Part shown: in pieces, positions 11,246 through 24,744 of the stretch | Position numbering within the stretch: the first letter of the stretch is position 1 | How the letters are laid out: every line of letters starts with the position of its first letter | NCBI RefSeq assembly: GCF_009727055.1 | Contig: NC_052360.1 | Coordinates: forward strand, 67,030,526 to 67,094,525 | Source of the DNA: Benincasa hispida | Lineage: Eukaryota > Streptophyta > Magnoliopsida > Cucurbitales > Cucurbitaceae | Reading direction: 5' to 3' | Length of the DNA: 64,000 nucleotides | Notes under the pieces: model-generated | What the model was told of the DNA's origin: nothing | The model's input: only the letters and a program-made list of their open reading frames with translations | The model's database searches: none | Program-made: the position numbers and the translations under genes

Positions 11246-11984
11246 TATGCTATTAAACTCAATCAAATCTTCCTAATCAAAAGATAGGAGAGCACCCCTT
11301 CTCCCCGAAGTTAGAAATGATTAAAATCTTGATGAAAATCTATCTTAATTACAATCAATTTGAAATGAATAAATTGATTGTGTTAATTAGTATGAAGAAG
11401 GAAAATGAAATATGTATGATTTAAAATTTCTATGTATATTTCTAATAATAATAGAATCTATCAAACAAAAAAAATTCTATCAAAATGACCTTGCTCTAAT
11501 ATACTTCAATTTTTTAATTTCTTCATTCAGTTTTTTATATTTTAATTAAAATTTATACAAAAAAAAGTTTTGATATAAATACTTTTAAAAGATTATACTT
11601 TTGTTGACCTAATTATTATTATTATTTTTTTAAATATAATCTCGACCGCAAGAATTTAGAATTACAGAAAATCACTCTTTTGCCAAACAACAAGAGTATA
11701 AACGAAAGAGTGGGAAAAAAAACTGCAAGTGAGAGGAAGAGAGAAAACTATAATTTAAAGATTAAAATGAAACAAACATAAATTTTAAAGATTAAAGCCA
11801 CAATACTAAATCATCAGCAAACAAGATCTAAACTAACAACTTTAGATGTAGTAATTGATGTTTTATTCATTAAGTTAATCCATAATTTTTTTTATACAAC
11901 AAAAGAAAGAGATTCTAACTATCGATCTCTTAATTATTTATACATAATTTCAATTGTATTATGCTTGTTTTACAAGTTATATAT
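11246..11984. other. AT-rich intergenic
   Basis: Nothing gene-like is seen on either strand. Confidence 0.55.
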
Positions 11985-12362
11985 TGTAACACCCCAAACC
12001 CAATATTCGGATTAGGAATCTGAATTCAACATATGATGGTCCCAACATTTCCTATGTTCTCTGCAATCTAGCAACGTCATTCTTACTTGTCTTGAATATT
12101 TCAAAGAGTGAAGATTGTCCACAAACCAACACGGGTTCTTTCAACGTACTTTGTCCTCACTCAATTGCTCTAAGCTGAGTACGCTTAACTTTAAAGTTCT
12201 TATGGCTGAGCCACCGAAAAGGAAAGTATACCTTGTTGATATAGATATCGACTTTTAATTCTTTTTAACGTTTCTTAAACATACTTTCATGTCTTCAAAA
12301 TTTCTCACATTTAGATATGATTTCGGTTAATTCGTATCCCCTCTTAAATATGAGATGTTATA
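11985..12362 (+). repeat. Likely solo LTR, 378 bp
   Basis: It starts TGTAACACCCCAAACCC and ends GAGATGTTATA, a form related by inversion to its start. The flanks are TATAT-rich on both sides, so a TATAT target duplication is possible but not provable next to a TA repeat. There is no primer-binding site, polypurine tract or partner LTR nearby. This suggests a solo LTR left by recombination. Confidence 0.6.
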
Positions 12363-12968
12363 TATATATATATATAAATAAAGTAACATGGAAGTAATTA
12401 AAAGGGTTTTTGTGGATTAGGTTTTATAGGATCCATGGCACTGTTAAAGGTGGGAGATGATCACATTTAAGTCCCCAAAAAGATAAATGTTTATTTTCTC
12501 GTATCACAATTCCCTTTCCACGCAGACAAGATTTTCTCCTGGGCCCCACTCGCTCTGCCAACTATGTATAATATTATTTTAATTGTCCCACCATCCCCTA
12601 ACATTTTTATTATAACTATATCTCATAAATGATAATCAAGATAGATTTAATATAATAAAAATTAACTATATTAACTGCCAAACTATTGTGGGTAAGAAGT
12701 AGTAGTTGATTTGTATTCTTATTAGCTTCAAACTTTCATATTCACTACACAAACAAAAATACTATATTATCGGTACAAATAAAAAGGGTTTTAACACTTA
12801 AAATCTCACACGTTGACAATAGATTGACAATAAATCTTATATTTAAAAATTATTCAACGTATAGTTTGATAGACCATTCAATTGTACATGTTGAAATTAT
12901 TCTATGTCAAATATAACGGGGAGATTTGAGTATAAATTTAGTGAAAATTTTGTTGACTTACACAACTA
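12363..12968. other. Intergenic with one GC-richer patch
   Basis: It opens with a (TA)n tract. The patch 12420-12560 is less AT-rich than its surroundings, but no coding frame or splice pattern was found there. Confidence 0.5.
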
Positions 12969-13230
12969 TTTCTTTTTTTTTTTTTAAGAAAGAAAGTATT
13001 TATTAAACCTCCGGGGTAAAGTTTGAGATACAATCATTTACAACAATATTTTGAATCCACATGGGGAAGAAATCTACCCAAGTTTCATTTATCCCTAATA
13101 TTCTAACTTTTTTAGGCACAATATCAGCAAACTTATTTCTATTTCTAGGGATAAATGCAAAATTAATGAAATCAAAAGAAGCGAAGAAATTTCATATCTC
13201 TTTAAGCCATACACGTACGTTGTTAGAAAA
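12969..13230 (-). mobile_element. 5'-truncated LINE 3' end
   Basis: The minus strand encodes a stretch with IPRNRNKFADIVPKKV and WVDFFPMWIQ, the C-terminal RNase H-like end of plant L1 LINE ORF2. A stop and a short 3' UTR follow, then an A-rich tail seen as the T-run at 12970-12985. This is the usual shape of an incompletely copied LINE insertion. Target duplications are not clear. Confidence 0.72.
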
Positions 13231-14531
13231 CTTATGACGGTGTGTTTTAAGGGTTATTATTGTTGCAGACATGTCTATTATTTTATTTATATCAAAGTAT
13301 TTAATTTTTCTTTTACTCAACTGTTAACTTCAATTTTAGAAAGAAAAAAGATTTTATTTCTAAAAAGTATTGTAATTAAAGTGTGGAAATCTCAGATCTC
13401 GAAGTCAATAATACAAACACTATGTCAGTTGATTTTTATAAAATAGAACATGAATTCAATAGTTTTATTGAAGTGACATTTGATATCCTATAATTTTAAA
13501 ATATTAATATATTAGTACTCTTTATTTTCAATTTTAAGTGGGAAATCTCTTCTTTTTCAAAAAGAAAAAAAAAAGGTTAATTGATGTTTGGCGATTGATA
13601 TACGTTGGATTTTGATCAGACGGTAGAGAGAAGTTTGGGATAAGAAGGTGTAGGAAGGATAGTAGAGGTGAGAAGCAGGTTAGTGGAAGCCCATAGGAAA
13701 TGTTAATAATAGCGAATAAGACTTTGTTGGAAGACAAAACCACTTTCAGTACTGTACTTCCCAATTCTTTTTCCTTTTTTTGTTTTTGTTTTTTCTTTTT
13801 AAATATTCTTAAATCATCAGTTATCCATTACAAGTCAGTAAATGACAATCATATCCCTCCCAAAGGCGACAAAACAAGGTAAAAAAATAAAAATGTAAAT
13901 AAAAGTAAAACACAATTTTTCTCACCCACTTTTGATGAAGATAAAGTTTGAATCTTCGACTTCCAGAAGAAAAGATCATGTTAATTACTTTATTTTTTTC
14001 TTAATTATTCTCTATTAACATTTTTACAACATTACTCTCCAATATATAAGGCATATATATTTATATATATATTAAAATTTTCGTTTGTTCTTAGTTTCAA
14101 GTTTTTAATAAGACGTTGATATGTATTTGTTTATAATTTGTTTAATGATAGTCATCCTTTATTAGTAATTTGACATCGCTATAAACATTTTTAGTGTAGA
14201 ACAAACCAAACAAAAATTAGGTATACAAATTGTTAAAGGAAGATGCACTTTTTTTAGAACTTTTTTCTTTTTTGGCAAACCATCCAAATAAACTATAGAG
14301 AGTTCTTAAAATTTAAAGAAGATTTATTAGATACAACTTTGAAAATTTAAGATACTAAATTTGTAATTTAACTTTTTTTTTGTTAAATTATATTTTAATA
14401 TCTAAACTTTCATAAATAAATCAATTTAGATAATGATCAGTAATTTATAGCTATTTATGCTTGATTCTATTTAAAATCAGCTCAAAAGTTACTTTGATAA
14501 AATCATTCTTCTTCAAAAATTCAATCAAATT

Positions 14532-14566
<35 letters not shown>

Positions 14567-17500
14567 ATCATGCAACTCTTTCCAAATAATTTAGAGAAAA
14601 ACAAAGGAATGTGCACATATGTAAATGAAAATCCACCCTACTACATTGGGTTGATTTTCACATATTTATTTAAAGAAATACTTCTTATTACAATTGTGAA
14701 AGTTATACATTAATGTTTTAAAAACAAAATTATAATGGACAGTCAAAAGTGATTTACTTACCAAAACTTAGGATTTGAATTGATATAATTTTTAGTTTGA
14801 AGTTTTAACTGATATTGAATTTCAAAATTTAGAGTATGAATTGATTTTTTTGAAAAAAAAAAAAAAGAAAAAGGGTTGTAAGAAGATATAAATTAGGACA
14901 TTTACGAGGAAAAAGGTACACATGGGAAGAATGAAGATGGAAGAAAAAATGTGTAATATGAGAAGTTAGAGAGAGACGTGTTAGAAGAGAGTGATTATTA
15001 GTGAAAAAAATATGTAAATAGATGAAAAAGAGTTAGTGAAAGGACGTGTGTACACACTAAAATTGATGCAAAAGTGAGGGGAAAATGTGCGTAAAGGGAT
15101 TGATTAGCAATAAGTACACTTGGTAAAGTAAAAACACGTGTTAGGACTTGGAATAAATGGAAAAGCAAAAACAAGTATTTCTATTTTTTCTTTTTTCCCT
15201 TAATAAAGAATACTTTAGTAAGTAGTGTAGCTGATAAACATGTTAAAAGTAGAAGAAATTAGTAGAAGAAAATACTAACTATTATATTAGAATAATGATG
15301 AAGATATACGTGCATATCTAAAAAGAAAGGCTTAAAAATATCTTAGTCTTTATTTAGGATCGAGCAAGGAATTCTAGAATTCCTTTACATAAGGATAAAT
15401 CTTATAGAAATATCTAGCAGAATAGTTTAGATCCAAGAAAAACCTAAAAAGAATTTCTTGCTTGAGGTGTGTCTCCGTTTGTTGATGAGAACAATGGAAC
15501 CTAATTAATCTATCTCCACACAATGGTCGGGTATAAATAACTCTCATCGTTTGTTTTTGGAATCACTCCAAAAGTCTGCATACCAATAAAGATAATTGTC
15601 GATCACTTATATATCCATATGATCACTTCCTTTCCTAACTAGTGTGAAATTTTGTTTGCACTCTAACATTTGTAAGTCAAGAAAAGAAAAGGAAGGAAGA
15701 AAGAAAAGTAAAGCTAGAGAGTTAGACAAACTTAGAGTGAGAAAAAAAAATGAGTAGATATGTATTGAGATCGAGAGTGAAAAATACTTCCCTCAAAAGG
15801 ATAATAAACGTCTCAATTGAGAATTGAGTATTGAGTAGAAAGAGATAAGCAGGTAGGAAATATTTTAAATGAAAACATCTCAATTGAGAATCATAAAATT
15901 AGTAGCATTATAACTAAATAAGTGACGTTATTTGGAAGTCGAGAGACCGAACTAAAGTATTTTTTAAATTGTTTAGTCCAACCATAAAATTTATATGCAT
16001 TAAGATGTGCTTTTAACCATTAAGTAACACCCTTTTTAAAAAAAATTTATTAGAACCATTTTAGAGAGTAATTTAAAAGGCGAAACTATTTTGGAGTAAT
16101 TTCGAATTGACAAAATTATTTCTCATGAAAAGAAAAAAGTGTATTCTTATGAAGGAAGTAATTTATAACTACTTTGGGGAAAAGCCAAAAATCTCTTAAA
16201 ATGAGAAAACACTTTTGACCGAAGTAGCTTGTATTGGAAGCATTTAAAACGATTTTCCTATATAGTGTACAACTAAATATGAAAAGGATTTGTCAGTAAA
16301 CTACTACATACTTTAATCAAAGGATTTTTTTTTTCTCTTGTTAAAACTACTTAAGAAGTTATTCCCAAACCATTTTCAAATTTCGATGTTAGAAAAATTA
16401 TCTATATTGATATCAATATTAACATATACTTTTAGAAGCTAAGAAATTAGAAAAAATTGTTTTCAACAATAAAGAAACTATTTTCTCTTCAAAACAAATC
16501 ATAAATCATATTGTTCGTATTTATATTCAAATCGGTAACTAATCCATGATATTTTTAAGAGTTCGTCACTAATATTTCTTCCAGATATCAAAATATATAA
16601 GTGTCGAACTCTAGAGATATAACGATTATTTTTTAGCGCAATACGAACTCTAATGTAGTGTCTTTCATCATAGAGTTCTCCAGCAGGATCTCGTTTCTTT
16701 TCTATCAATCTTTGCTTTCAAAAATGAAAAAAAAAAAGTAATTTATTACAAGTCCAAGTACTTCATGTGAATAAAATATTCAAATTATATAAATAGTGGT
16801 AAGTGAGATATCATTGCATATTACTGTCGTTACTGTATAGTATGAACAATTTTAATGTTTAAAGATAACATGTTAAGGATAATAAACGTCCTTCTATATA
16901 TTTTTATAATGGTACGATATATTATGCATTTTATAGTTTAATCTCGTGATTTTAATTTTGCTTTCATCTAAAGTGTCTCGGAGATGATTGATCTCATTTA
17001 TACAACACACCTTTTATAGCAAAAGTAAAATTTTGATTGCATTTTTCAACAACTTTGTCTCTAGAAAAAGCACTATATGTAGGCACCCTTAGAATAGTTG
17101 TTGATGTCATGTGTCTCTGGCTCTCTTTAAGTTGATCAGTTGAGAGCTTTCCCTTTATGCAGACAAAATCCATCTCATTTTGTAGTAGGTTGCCCCTAAT
17201 AAAACACTATGTAGCTAGCCAAAGCCTTAGAATAGTTGCCCATGCATGTGTCCTGCTCTTGATCCAGACAAAATTCTTTGAGGATTTGAAGTAGTGGAAG
17301 GACTTCCTTTTGGACCACACCACCTACATAAAATGCCATATATATATATATATAGAGGACTAAATATAAATCATTGTTGTACTGTAAAAAGATTCATTGC
17401 GTTGAAAGCGAGAATCGGTACGACCTCGATGCTAAATCACAATTTTTGGTTGCTCCTCAAGGTTTACACAACCTCCAATCTTAGACGTGACGTGCACTCG

Positions 17501-18655
17501 TCGAAGAAAGGAATGGAATCAAGGAGAATGTTTGCTTAGAACAGTATAAAATAGAGATGGAAAATGAAAATAGAATTAAAAACTTATTAGATATGAAAAA
17601 ACATATACTACTATTAGTATATAAAGAAGAAGACAAAAACAACAAATCTGAGAAGATGGAAAAACAACGATAGTAGGGACGCACATGTGGAGAAAGTTTC
17701 TACTTTCACCACAACCACAATTTGAAAGCTCGCATGCAAGGTTTCACATATAAACCATTTTGGCAAATCAAAATCCTTTAATATGAAACAACATTATACT
17801 TTTCCCTTAAAAATAATTTTTGCTTTTTGTTATGGACTAAAAAGCCCAAGTGATTTCCAACATATACACGCTAGTTTTTTCACTCTTTATCACAAACTTA
17901 ACTATCCTTACTTTGAACAAAGGTAATCATCCGAGTGTCACACTTTGTAACTTTTTATCCAATATCCAGGGGTAATCCTTTCCCATAATTCACAATATGG
18001 TTGCATCTTTAAGCTTCATCCCATTTTGTTCCTTTGACGTGAACGGCTTTTATCAATATAGTTAAGACATGGTTCTAATAACAAATAACTTTTACATATC
18101 TCCTACAATAGTACGATATCATCTATTTGTAAACTGAATTAGCCTTTAATTCTCTTTTACTTTAACTAAAAGACCTCATGCTATTTATATACTCGTGTAT
18201 TTTCTTCTAATTAATATGATGTTTTGGTTAAACATAGTGTATATATATATTTTATAGGAAAAAACCCCTCACATTAATGAAATGAAATGAGAGGAGTAAA
18301 TTTAACTCCAACATGATGTAGAAGGAAATGGACAATGACAGAGAAAAACGCACACCGTTTTAGAATTGGGGGAGACAAGGCGCGTGTTCCACACCATTCA
18401 AGATACATTTTACATCCCCAAACACACGAAAGAAATAAGTAAAAAAAAATAAAAATAAAAGAAATAGGATAGCAATATAGCATAGCAGCGAAAAGAAGGC
18501 ATAGCCAAACCAATAGAATAGACCACTTAGACATAGGGTAGATAGGGACATAATTGTCATAATTCCTCCCATCTTTTTTAAGGTTGGAAAAAACTTAACT
18601 GCAACATATTAAAAATTATCACACAGTAATTTATTTTTAAAAACTATTTTTAAGT
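13231..18655. other. AT-rich intergenic, no gene seen
   Basis: Short frames here (for example 13234-13446, 16499-16708, 17294-17539, 18274-18572) have low-complexity composition and no recognisable domain. Features seen: a 30-base A run at 14535-14564, TA microsatellites near 14060 and 17338, a decayed copy of the 10348-11245 family near 14770-14850, and two imperfect copies of a ~90-bp segment near 17075-17265. Confidence 0.6.
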
Positions 18656-18679
18656 ATTGCCTAAACTAAATCCCATTTT

Positions 18680-18803
18680 CTCTCTCTCTCTCAGAATTAA
18701 AAAAATAATTTATAAAGTTTCTCTGTCCTCTCCATCTTCAACTGAAAACGACTGCAACCATGCCCAAGTAACCTGTGGTCTACTTTCTCTCTCTCTCTCT
18801 CTC
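18680..18803. repeat. CT microsatellites upstream of PHD-type gene
   Basis: (TC)n runs lie at about 18680-18692 and 18786-18803, a few hundred bases upstream of the gene start. Pyrimidine-rich tracts of this kind are common in plant core promoters. Confidence 0.7.
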
Positions 18804-18918
18804 TTCACTATATTTGTATATAAATTGAAATTAAAAAAATAGTTAAAAAAATGGATTTATACACCGACTCCAAAAACTTTCAAAGCCCACCACTTTTCTT
18901 TTTTCTTTTTCTTTTCTT

Positions 18919-18927
18919 TATATTTAA
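18919..18927 (+). promoter_or_regulatory. TATA box of the PHD-type gene
   Basis: TATATTTAA lies 110 bases upstream of the start codon. It is followed at once by a CT-rich stretch (18929-18950) that fits a plant pyrimidine patch around the transcription start. A T-run occupies the rest of the 5' leader (about 19001-19020). The assignment is by position and motif only. Confidence 0.5.
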
Positions 18928-19036
18928 GTCTCTCTCTCCCTTCTCTCCTCTTGGTAGTTCATCTTCATCTTGATTAAAATTTTATTTTAGTTTTCTTTTT
19001 TCTTTTTTTTTTTTTTTTTTGGAGAAATTGGAAAAA

Positions 19037-19648
19037 ATGGTGGATCTTCAAATCGTTTGCTGCATGTGCGGCGATATCGGTTTCCCTGACAAGCTCTTCC
19101 GTTGCAACAAGTGCCACAACCGCTTCCAACACTCGTATTCTTCTCCTCCTTTCCCTTCCTTCCATCATCACATGCATGTCAATTCATGTAGATTGTCATT
19201 TTTATTCCACCATATTAAACTTCTTGAATTAAGTTGTAGTTCATGATTATCGTATTGTCAATCATTTTGTTGGATTTTGAGTTTCGTGCCAATTTTAACT
19301 CATAATTATGTAAAATATTACCCAATTTTAAATAATTGTTTTTTATGCAGCTACTGCAGCAATTACTACAGTGAATCCGCGGAGCCAATAGAGGTGTGTG
19401 ATTGGTGTCAGTGTGAAGGTCGGACTTCCTCCAGATCACACGGAAGCTCTTCCCGGAGACCGCCGTCGACCGGTACAAACGCCGCCGGACTCATGAGCCG
19501 CTCCGAGTATTCCGGCGAAAAAATCAAGCACCATCATGATGATTCTGCAACCACCATCGAGAAGGGGAAACACGGCGGCGCCGGTAGCACTCCGTCGCCG
19601 AGACCGACCACGCGGAGGTACAAGCTTCTGAAGGACGTAATGTGCTGA
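19037..19648 (+). CDS. Plant PHD-type zinc finger protein, 2 exons
   Basis: A complete small gene: exon 1 at 19037-19134, intron at 19135-19350 (GT...TGCAG), exon 2 at 19351-19648, giving 131 residues. ATG at 19037 was chosen because it has a strong plant context (A at -3, G at +4), while the upstream in-frame codons have no ATG. Residues 8-52 form a C4HC3 zinc-binding pattern: C8, C11, C23, C26, H32, C35, C49, C52. The intron falls inside the codon for S33, and splicing restores QHSYCSNYY across the junction. The middle is Ser/Pro/Gly-rich and probably disordered. The C-terminus TTRRYKLLKDVMC is basic and typical of this plant family. Family members are annotated as PHD-type or RING/FYVE/PHD-like proteins of unknown biochemical role; chromatin binding is only an inference from the fold. 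No other gene lies nearby. Confidence 0.9.
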
Positions 19649-19860
19649 AAAAAGGGCGGTGATTAAAACGCAGCGTTCCGGGGTTCGTTTCATTTTCTCT
19701 ATATAGTTCTCTTTTTCTTATTCTCAAATGTTAATTATTATTATTAATAATATATTAAAAAAAAAGTATATATGTAGATATATATAATATAGGTTGCTTT
19801 CGAGTGTGCGTGGAAACATCTGTAGACTCCATGAATTTTGCTTTGTGTTATATATATATA

Positions 19861-19903
19861 AATAAATAAATTATATAGTTTTCACTTTAGATCTTTTAAT
19901 AAA
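19861..19903 (+). terminator. Candidate poly(A) signals
   Basis: AATAAATAAA at 19861-19870 and TAATAAAA at 19898-19903 lie 210-255 bases after the stop codon, in a U-rich 3' region. This is a plausible plant 3' end; the cleavage site cannot be fixed by sequence alone. Confidence 0.4.
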
Positions 19904-19904
19904 A

Positions 19905-21412
19905 AAAAAATGTAATTATAGTGTATCTTCTTTCTCTCTTCTATCAATTTCTAGGCAAATATATTATTTATAGGGTTAAATACTAAAAATTTTAGTTTAT
20001 TTAATTTTGTGGTTGATTTTCACCTATTCTTGTATCTAAATTAAAGAGTTTTTAACATATGTTATTGTAATTAATTTTGTTAGTTTAACACTTATGTGAC
20101 ATCTTATTATATAATTTAAGGATTATGTCGCCAACTAATTGTAAATAATTTAAATATTTAAGATGATTTTAGTATTAAAAATAATACATTTAGATAAAAG
20201 AAAAAAATGATGTATTTCTGGAAGTTTATTAGAAGTTTCCAAAAATAAAAAGTAAATAGATAGAGAACCTAAAGTCTACAATCAAATTAAGGAACAAAAT
20301 AAGGGAAATTCAAATAAATTTATTGAAAGAGATTAAGAAGACTTTTGAGGTCTTATGCATGAATCAATTTTGTTATAGGAAGATTTATCCACTGTTATTA
20401 ATTAATTACTAGGTGTCAAATATAGGGTTGGGAACAATATNATGTATATATTAATTCTTTATTTATTATTATTATTTTTTTAAAGAGCTTGAACCTCTAA
20501 TTTTGTACGGGAATATAGTTTCATAGCTTATATACGAACTTTATTATTGGGTAATTTATATCCTAGTTTAGGGTTATATGATTGAACTAATGTTGACATT
20601 CTGAAGATCCTCTACCAATAATTATTAATTTAATTTAATGGTTAATATATATTGTTTGAAATATTAGGTTTCAATAGTAATATTTTGTTTTTATAGAACA
20701 AAGTTAGATTATAAGTTTTTAGTTTTTAACTTTTCGAGGTTGTTTTTAGTGCTTACATTTTTAAAATAATAATTGGTATTTAGCTAATAGGTTTAGAGAT
20801 TTTAATTTTGCATTTGATAAGTCACGATTGTTAAATCCCTTATTAACTTAATGCAAACCCCAATAAATGCATAAACTTTTCCTCAAAAGTAAATTGCTAT
20901 ATAATTAATTATTAAATAATATAGTCATAGACATGCCCAAGCATTGGTTAGAGTGATGATAGAGTTCACATAAATAACTTTATTAAGACACAAAATTGAC
21001 AGTTTATGTTTTTAGTTTTATGTTATTAGTCTTAGGTTTGTTTCCTCTCAATATTTCAATGATATGGTTTCACATTTCTTAAAAAAACACATGAATTCAT
21101 AGTCAAATTCCAAAAAATAAAAATTATTCTTTAGAAATTACTTATTAACTTTTAAAACTTAACTTAGTTTTTAAACTAATGAAATCGATTTTGGATATGG
21201 AGTATGATAAAGGTACTATAGATGCAATCTAGTTGAGATGTCATGGTGAACCTATTAATCCCTCATCCGTTAATATCTTGTTAAAAAAAATTGACTTAAT
21301 TTTTTCATAACATTCAGTAGAAAGTGGATAACAAAACCTTAAAACTTATAAGTATAAGTAGTATTATGTTGATAAATTTAATTTTTTAAAAAACAAAAAA
21401 TAAAAACTAAGA
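19905..21412. other. AT-rich intergenic
   Basis: No gene is seen. Base 20441 is an unresolved n in the assembly. Confidence 0.6.
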
Positions 21413-21680
21413 TCTTGTTTGATAACTATTTTGGTTTGTAGTCGTTGGACTTTTTAAAATTAAGATTATAAACGTTACTTTCACCTATAAATTTCTTTGT
21501 TTTGCAATCCATTTTTCCAAAAAAAAAAAAAAAAAATCTTTGTTTTGCTATCCAATATGTACCAATGTTTTAAAAAACCAAATCAAATTTTGATAATTTA
21601 TTTTTGTTTTTTAGAATTTGACAAGAAATTCAAGTATTTTCTTAAAAATATAATGATGTAAATGGTTATGAAACGGGGTG
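21413..21680. repeat. MITE-like element
   Basis: The left end TTGTTTGATAACTATTTTGG and the reverse complement of the right end (CCCCGTTTCATAACCATTT) share GTTTNATAACNATTT. The interior includes AATTCAAGTATTTTCTTAA, also found in the element at 45792-45982. That supports a dispersed family. A short internal duplication (CTTTGTTTTGCNATCCA twice) flanks an A-run. Confidence 0.55.
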
Positions 21681-22542
21681 TTTGGAGGTTATTAAAAATT
21701 TAGGTAAACATATAAAATGAAACTAGAGAAAAATGATGAGTTGGTATTGGGTGAGATACACTCATGAAATTGGGTTTCTTGAAGAGTAGTCCAAAGAGAA
21801 TTGAATGCAAAGATGAATAGCTTTCGGCTTAAAAATCTCTCACAGTACCTTTTCCAATCCCTTCTTTAAACTCTTTGCAGATTCATTCACTCCTAATTTA
21901 ATACCTAAGGCCCGCCACTGTCAATTTCCACAGCAATATATATATATATAAAGAATAAGCATAGGAGGAAACAAAAAATTGAGAGTCATGTTCCCAAGGT
22001 AAAAAGATTTTAACTTTTAACCCCATATCCAATTTTTTGGAAAACATGTTGAAAAATTACCTTCAAGTCAGAGAGAAATAATGCACTCTTTTTTGTTGTT
22101 ATTGATTTGTGGCCATTTTCATTTATGTCTCTCAAACTTCCAAATATGCATAGATAATTGTACATTTTGTGTATTTTTGTGTTGTATGTTTGAACTTTCA
22201 AACAACTTTGTGGTATATATGGCCCAAGAACTTTTAATGTTCATTCTATTTTTGTATATAGCTTTTAAATATTATTCCATTTTATGATCAAATTGTCTAT
22301 AATAGATAATTTTTTAAAATATCTCAATGCTTAAAGTAACTATTAAGAGTGATAATTTTCTATAATAGATAATTTTAAAAAAAAAAATTAATGAAAAGTA
22401 AATATAGCCTTATCATGCTTAAAGTAATTATTAAGAGTTATGAAAAAGTTAATATATGGACTATAAAATAAAAAATTGAAAGTTTATGTCTGTTTATAAT
22501 CATTTGATTGTAGACTATTGGCATATAATAGTAAAATTTACA
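21681..22542. other. AT-rich intergenic
   Basis: No gene is seen. The paired frames at 22010-22287 on opposite strands are low-complexity and mutually overlapping, so at most one could be real, and neither has a recognisable domain. Confidence 0.55.
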
Positions 22543-23420
22543 AAATTAATAGTAAATAGCAAAATTTAAAATCATTTGTAAATATAGTAAAATTTGAATT
22601 CAGTTCAGTATTAAAAGTATAAAAAAAATTTCATCCCTACTGATAAATTATTAATATGAGAATTATATTAGTGATTGAAGTCTGTCATTTATTACTGAAA
22701 TCTTATATTGTTGATAAAATTCTATCGATGTTAGATTTTATCACGTATTTGAATTATGTCAGTGTCTATTTAATGGTAAATTTCTATTGTTGATAGTTTA
22801 ATTTAATCATAGACTTATATCGTTATTAGAACTAGTAATTGAAGTCTATCAATCAAATGTCTAAGTTGATAGACTTGTATTGTTTATGGAATTATATATT
22901 TATTGAAATTTATTAGTTAGTTTAGCTTAATATCATAGACTTCTATTATTAAAAGAAATATAGTTGTATTGAAGTCTATCAATGATCTTGTATTGTTGAT
23001 TGAATTATGTACATATTAAAGTCTATCAATTAACCATCACAGGTAAGACTTCTATAGTTTATGGAATTTTATTTGCAAAGTTAATGACTAACACTATACC
23101 AAAAGTAAAATGTAGAAAAACATTTATGATCTTTGTACTTTTGGATCCTCTTTTGTGGTAATGAATCTTCTATTGGGTCCCGGATATAATGGGAGTACTA
23201 CGAATGTGTCAATCTAGTTGAGTTCTTAATGTACCTCCCAATCCCTTCTATCCTTTAGTTTCTTGCTAAAAATATCCTTTTTTAGTAATAGAAACTATCA
23301 TTGATAGAGTTTTATGATTGATAGTTTATCAGTAATAGGACTTCTAACAATAGACAGTGGTGACTTCTTTTAAATAAAGTAAACATAAATTAAAAATTAC
23401 TATTTGCCAAATGTGCAAAA
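22543..23420. repeat. Decayed GTCTATCAAT repeat cluster
   Basis: Bounded by AAATAGCAAAATTT-type sequence on the left and TTTGCCAAATGTGCAAAA on the right. The ~880 bp between contain many degenerate forms of AAGTCTATCAAT and TTGATAGACTT. It is the same motif family as 9655-9875, but expanded and eroded. Confidence 0.55.
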
Positions 23421-24744
23421 TCATACCTACTTAATTTTCTTTTGTTTTTGAAAATTGTGTTTGTTTGTTAAATGTTGACTAAATGCTTCTTTATAAAAGT
23501 AAAGTCATGTAAGACAACTGAAATAACCTAACTTTGAAAACTTAAAACTAAAAAGGAAATAGTTATCAATTGAAACTTAAATAGTTATCAAACGGGTCTA
23601 AAATGTGTTAAAAGGAAAAAAAAAAAAAAAATCAAAGCATAACCTGTTACACTATACTTAAAAATTTTTGAAAAGTAGTAAAATTACTTTTATCATCTTC
23701 TCTTGAAAGAACAAACCAATCCCTCCTAAAAGCTAACCATGCAAATTTGAAAAAAGTGGTCCTAATAACTAAAAATACTTTTTACCTCTTAAAAAGGTGG
23801 GTGGATTCAATCTAAAAGTACACAAACTGATAAAAGGCTTGGTCCATTTATCTGTATAGACTATTTACAAGAAAGCAACAATAAAATTATCAATCTACAA
23901 GATGAGTAGATGAAGTCATCATCAACTTTTTCTTATGAAATAACAATCTCACCTTTTGCTTCCAATATTTGAATTGCTCAAAAGAATTATTCAATAATCA
24001 TTTGTATCTCTCTCTTTTTTATGATGTTCATGTGATGCTAATTTGGAGAGGAAGGAAAAAGCAACTTTAGATTATATACACATATATATAAGGCACATGA
24101 GAGGTGATGGCCCAATAGTTTTAATTATTGTTTCTTAGTATTTGATTGCCATATACTTTCCTTTCTTTCTAAACTTTCTTCTCACTTTCATCACTCATCA
24201 TCACATGACTGCTTAATTTCTTTCATGTCTCTCTCTATCTCTCTATTGATTATTTGTTTCACAAGCAACTCTCAATTTTTGTATATAAGTTTATAGCCAT
24301 TGCACAAACAACTAATCTTTATTTAAATCCCATTGTGTGTCTTTTATGTGTTTATCTCTTTCCTCATCCATGCATTCTCTTGAGTTGTAAGGAACCAAAT
24401 CAAATACAATTTTTTTAAGTTAAATCATAAGTTTAGTCTAAAGCCTACGATTATTAGTTTCTTTAAATCCCATTGCACAAATAACTTCAATTTGAGAGTT
24501 TACAAGCTTGTTTTCAAATTAGGGAGGATTGAACCTTCAACTTATAGTTAGTGAAGAGACGATCGCTTTATTAAAATCTTCTAGTCTTCTAATGATCTTT
24601 TGAGTCTTCAATCTTCTAAATTCTGGATCTTTAGTCTTCTAAATTTTATGGATCTTTCTTGCTTTTAACTCTAACTAGGAATGTTCTGTCTATGGACTTT
24701 AGATTTGTTGACTTTAAGTCTAATTGGACTTAACCTTATTATTT
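23421..24744. other. Intergenic with MITE end
   Basis: A MITE-like right end, AATAGTTATCAAACGGG (about 23581-23597), matches the family at 21413-21680. The stretch 23900-24400 has pyrimidine-rich runs, but no open frame or hairpin gene was recognised. Confidence 0.5.

Noticed and set aside
15361..15466. Possible microRNA-type hairpin (GAGCAAGGAATTCT with AGAATTTCTTGCTTGA)
   Set aside because: Pairing is limited to about 15 bases with mismatches, no known microRNA sequence was recognised, and AT-rich DNA gives such matches often.
18274..18572. Two overlapping minus-strand frames rich in Phe/Leu
   Set aside because: Low-complexity, overlapping each other, no conserved motif, and they lie in the presumed upstream region of the PHD-type gene.
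19277..19348. Extending PHD-type exon 2 upstream to use the long open frame
   Set aside because: The added residues are intron-derived; the GT/AG splice at 19135-19350 restores the zinc-binding pattern exactly.
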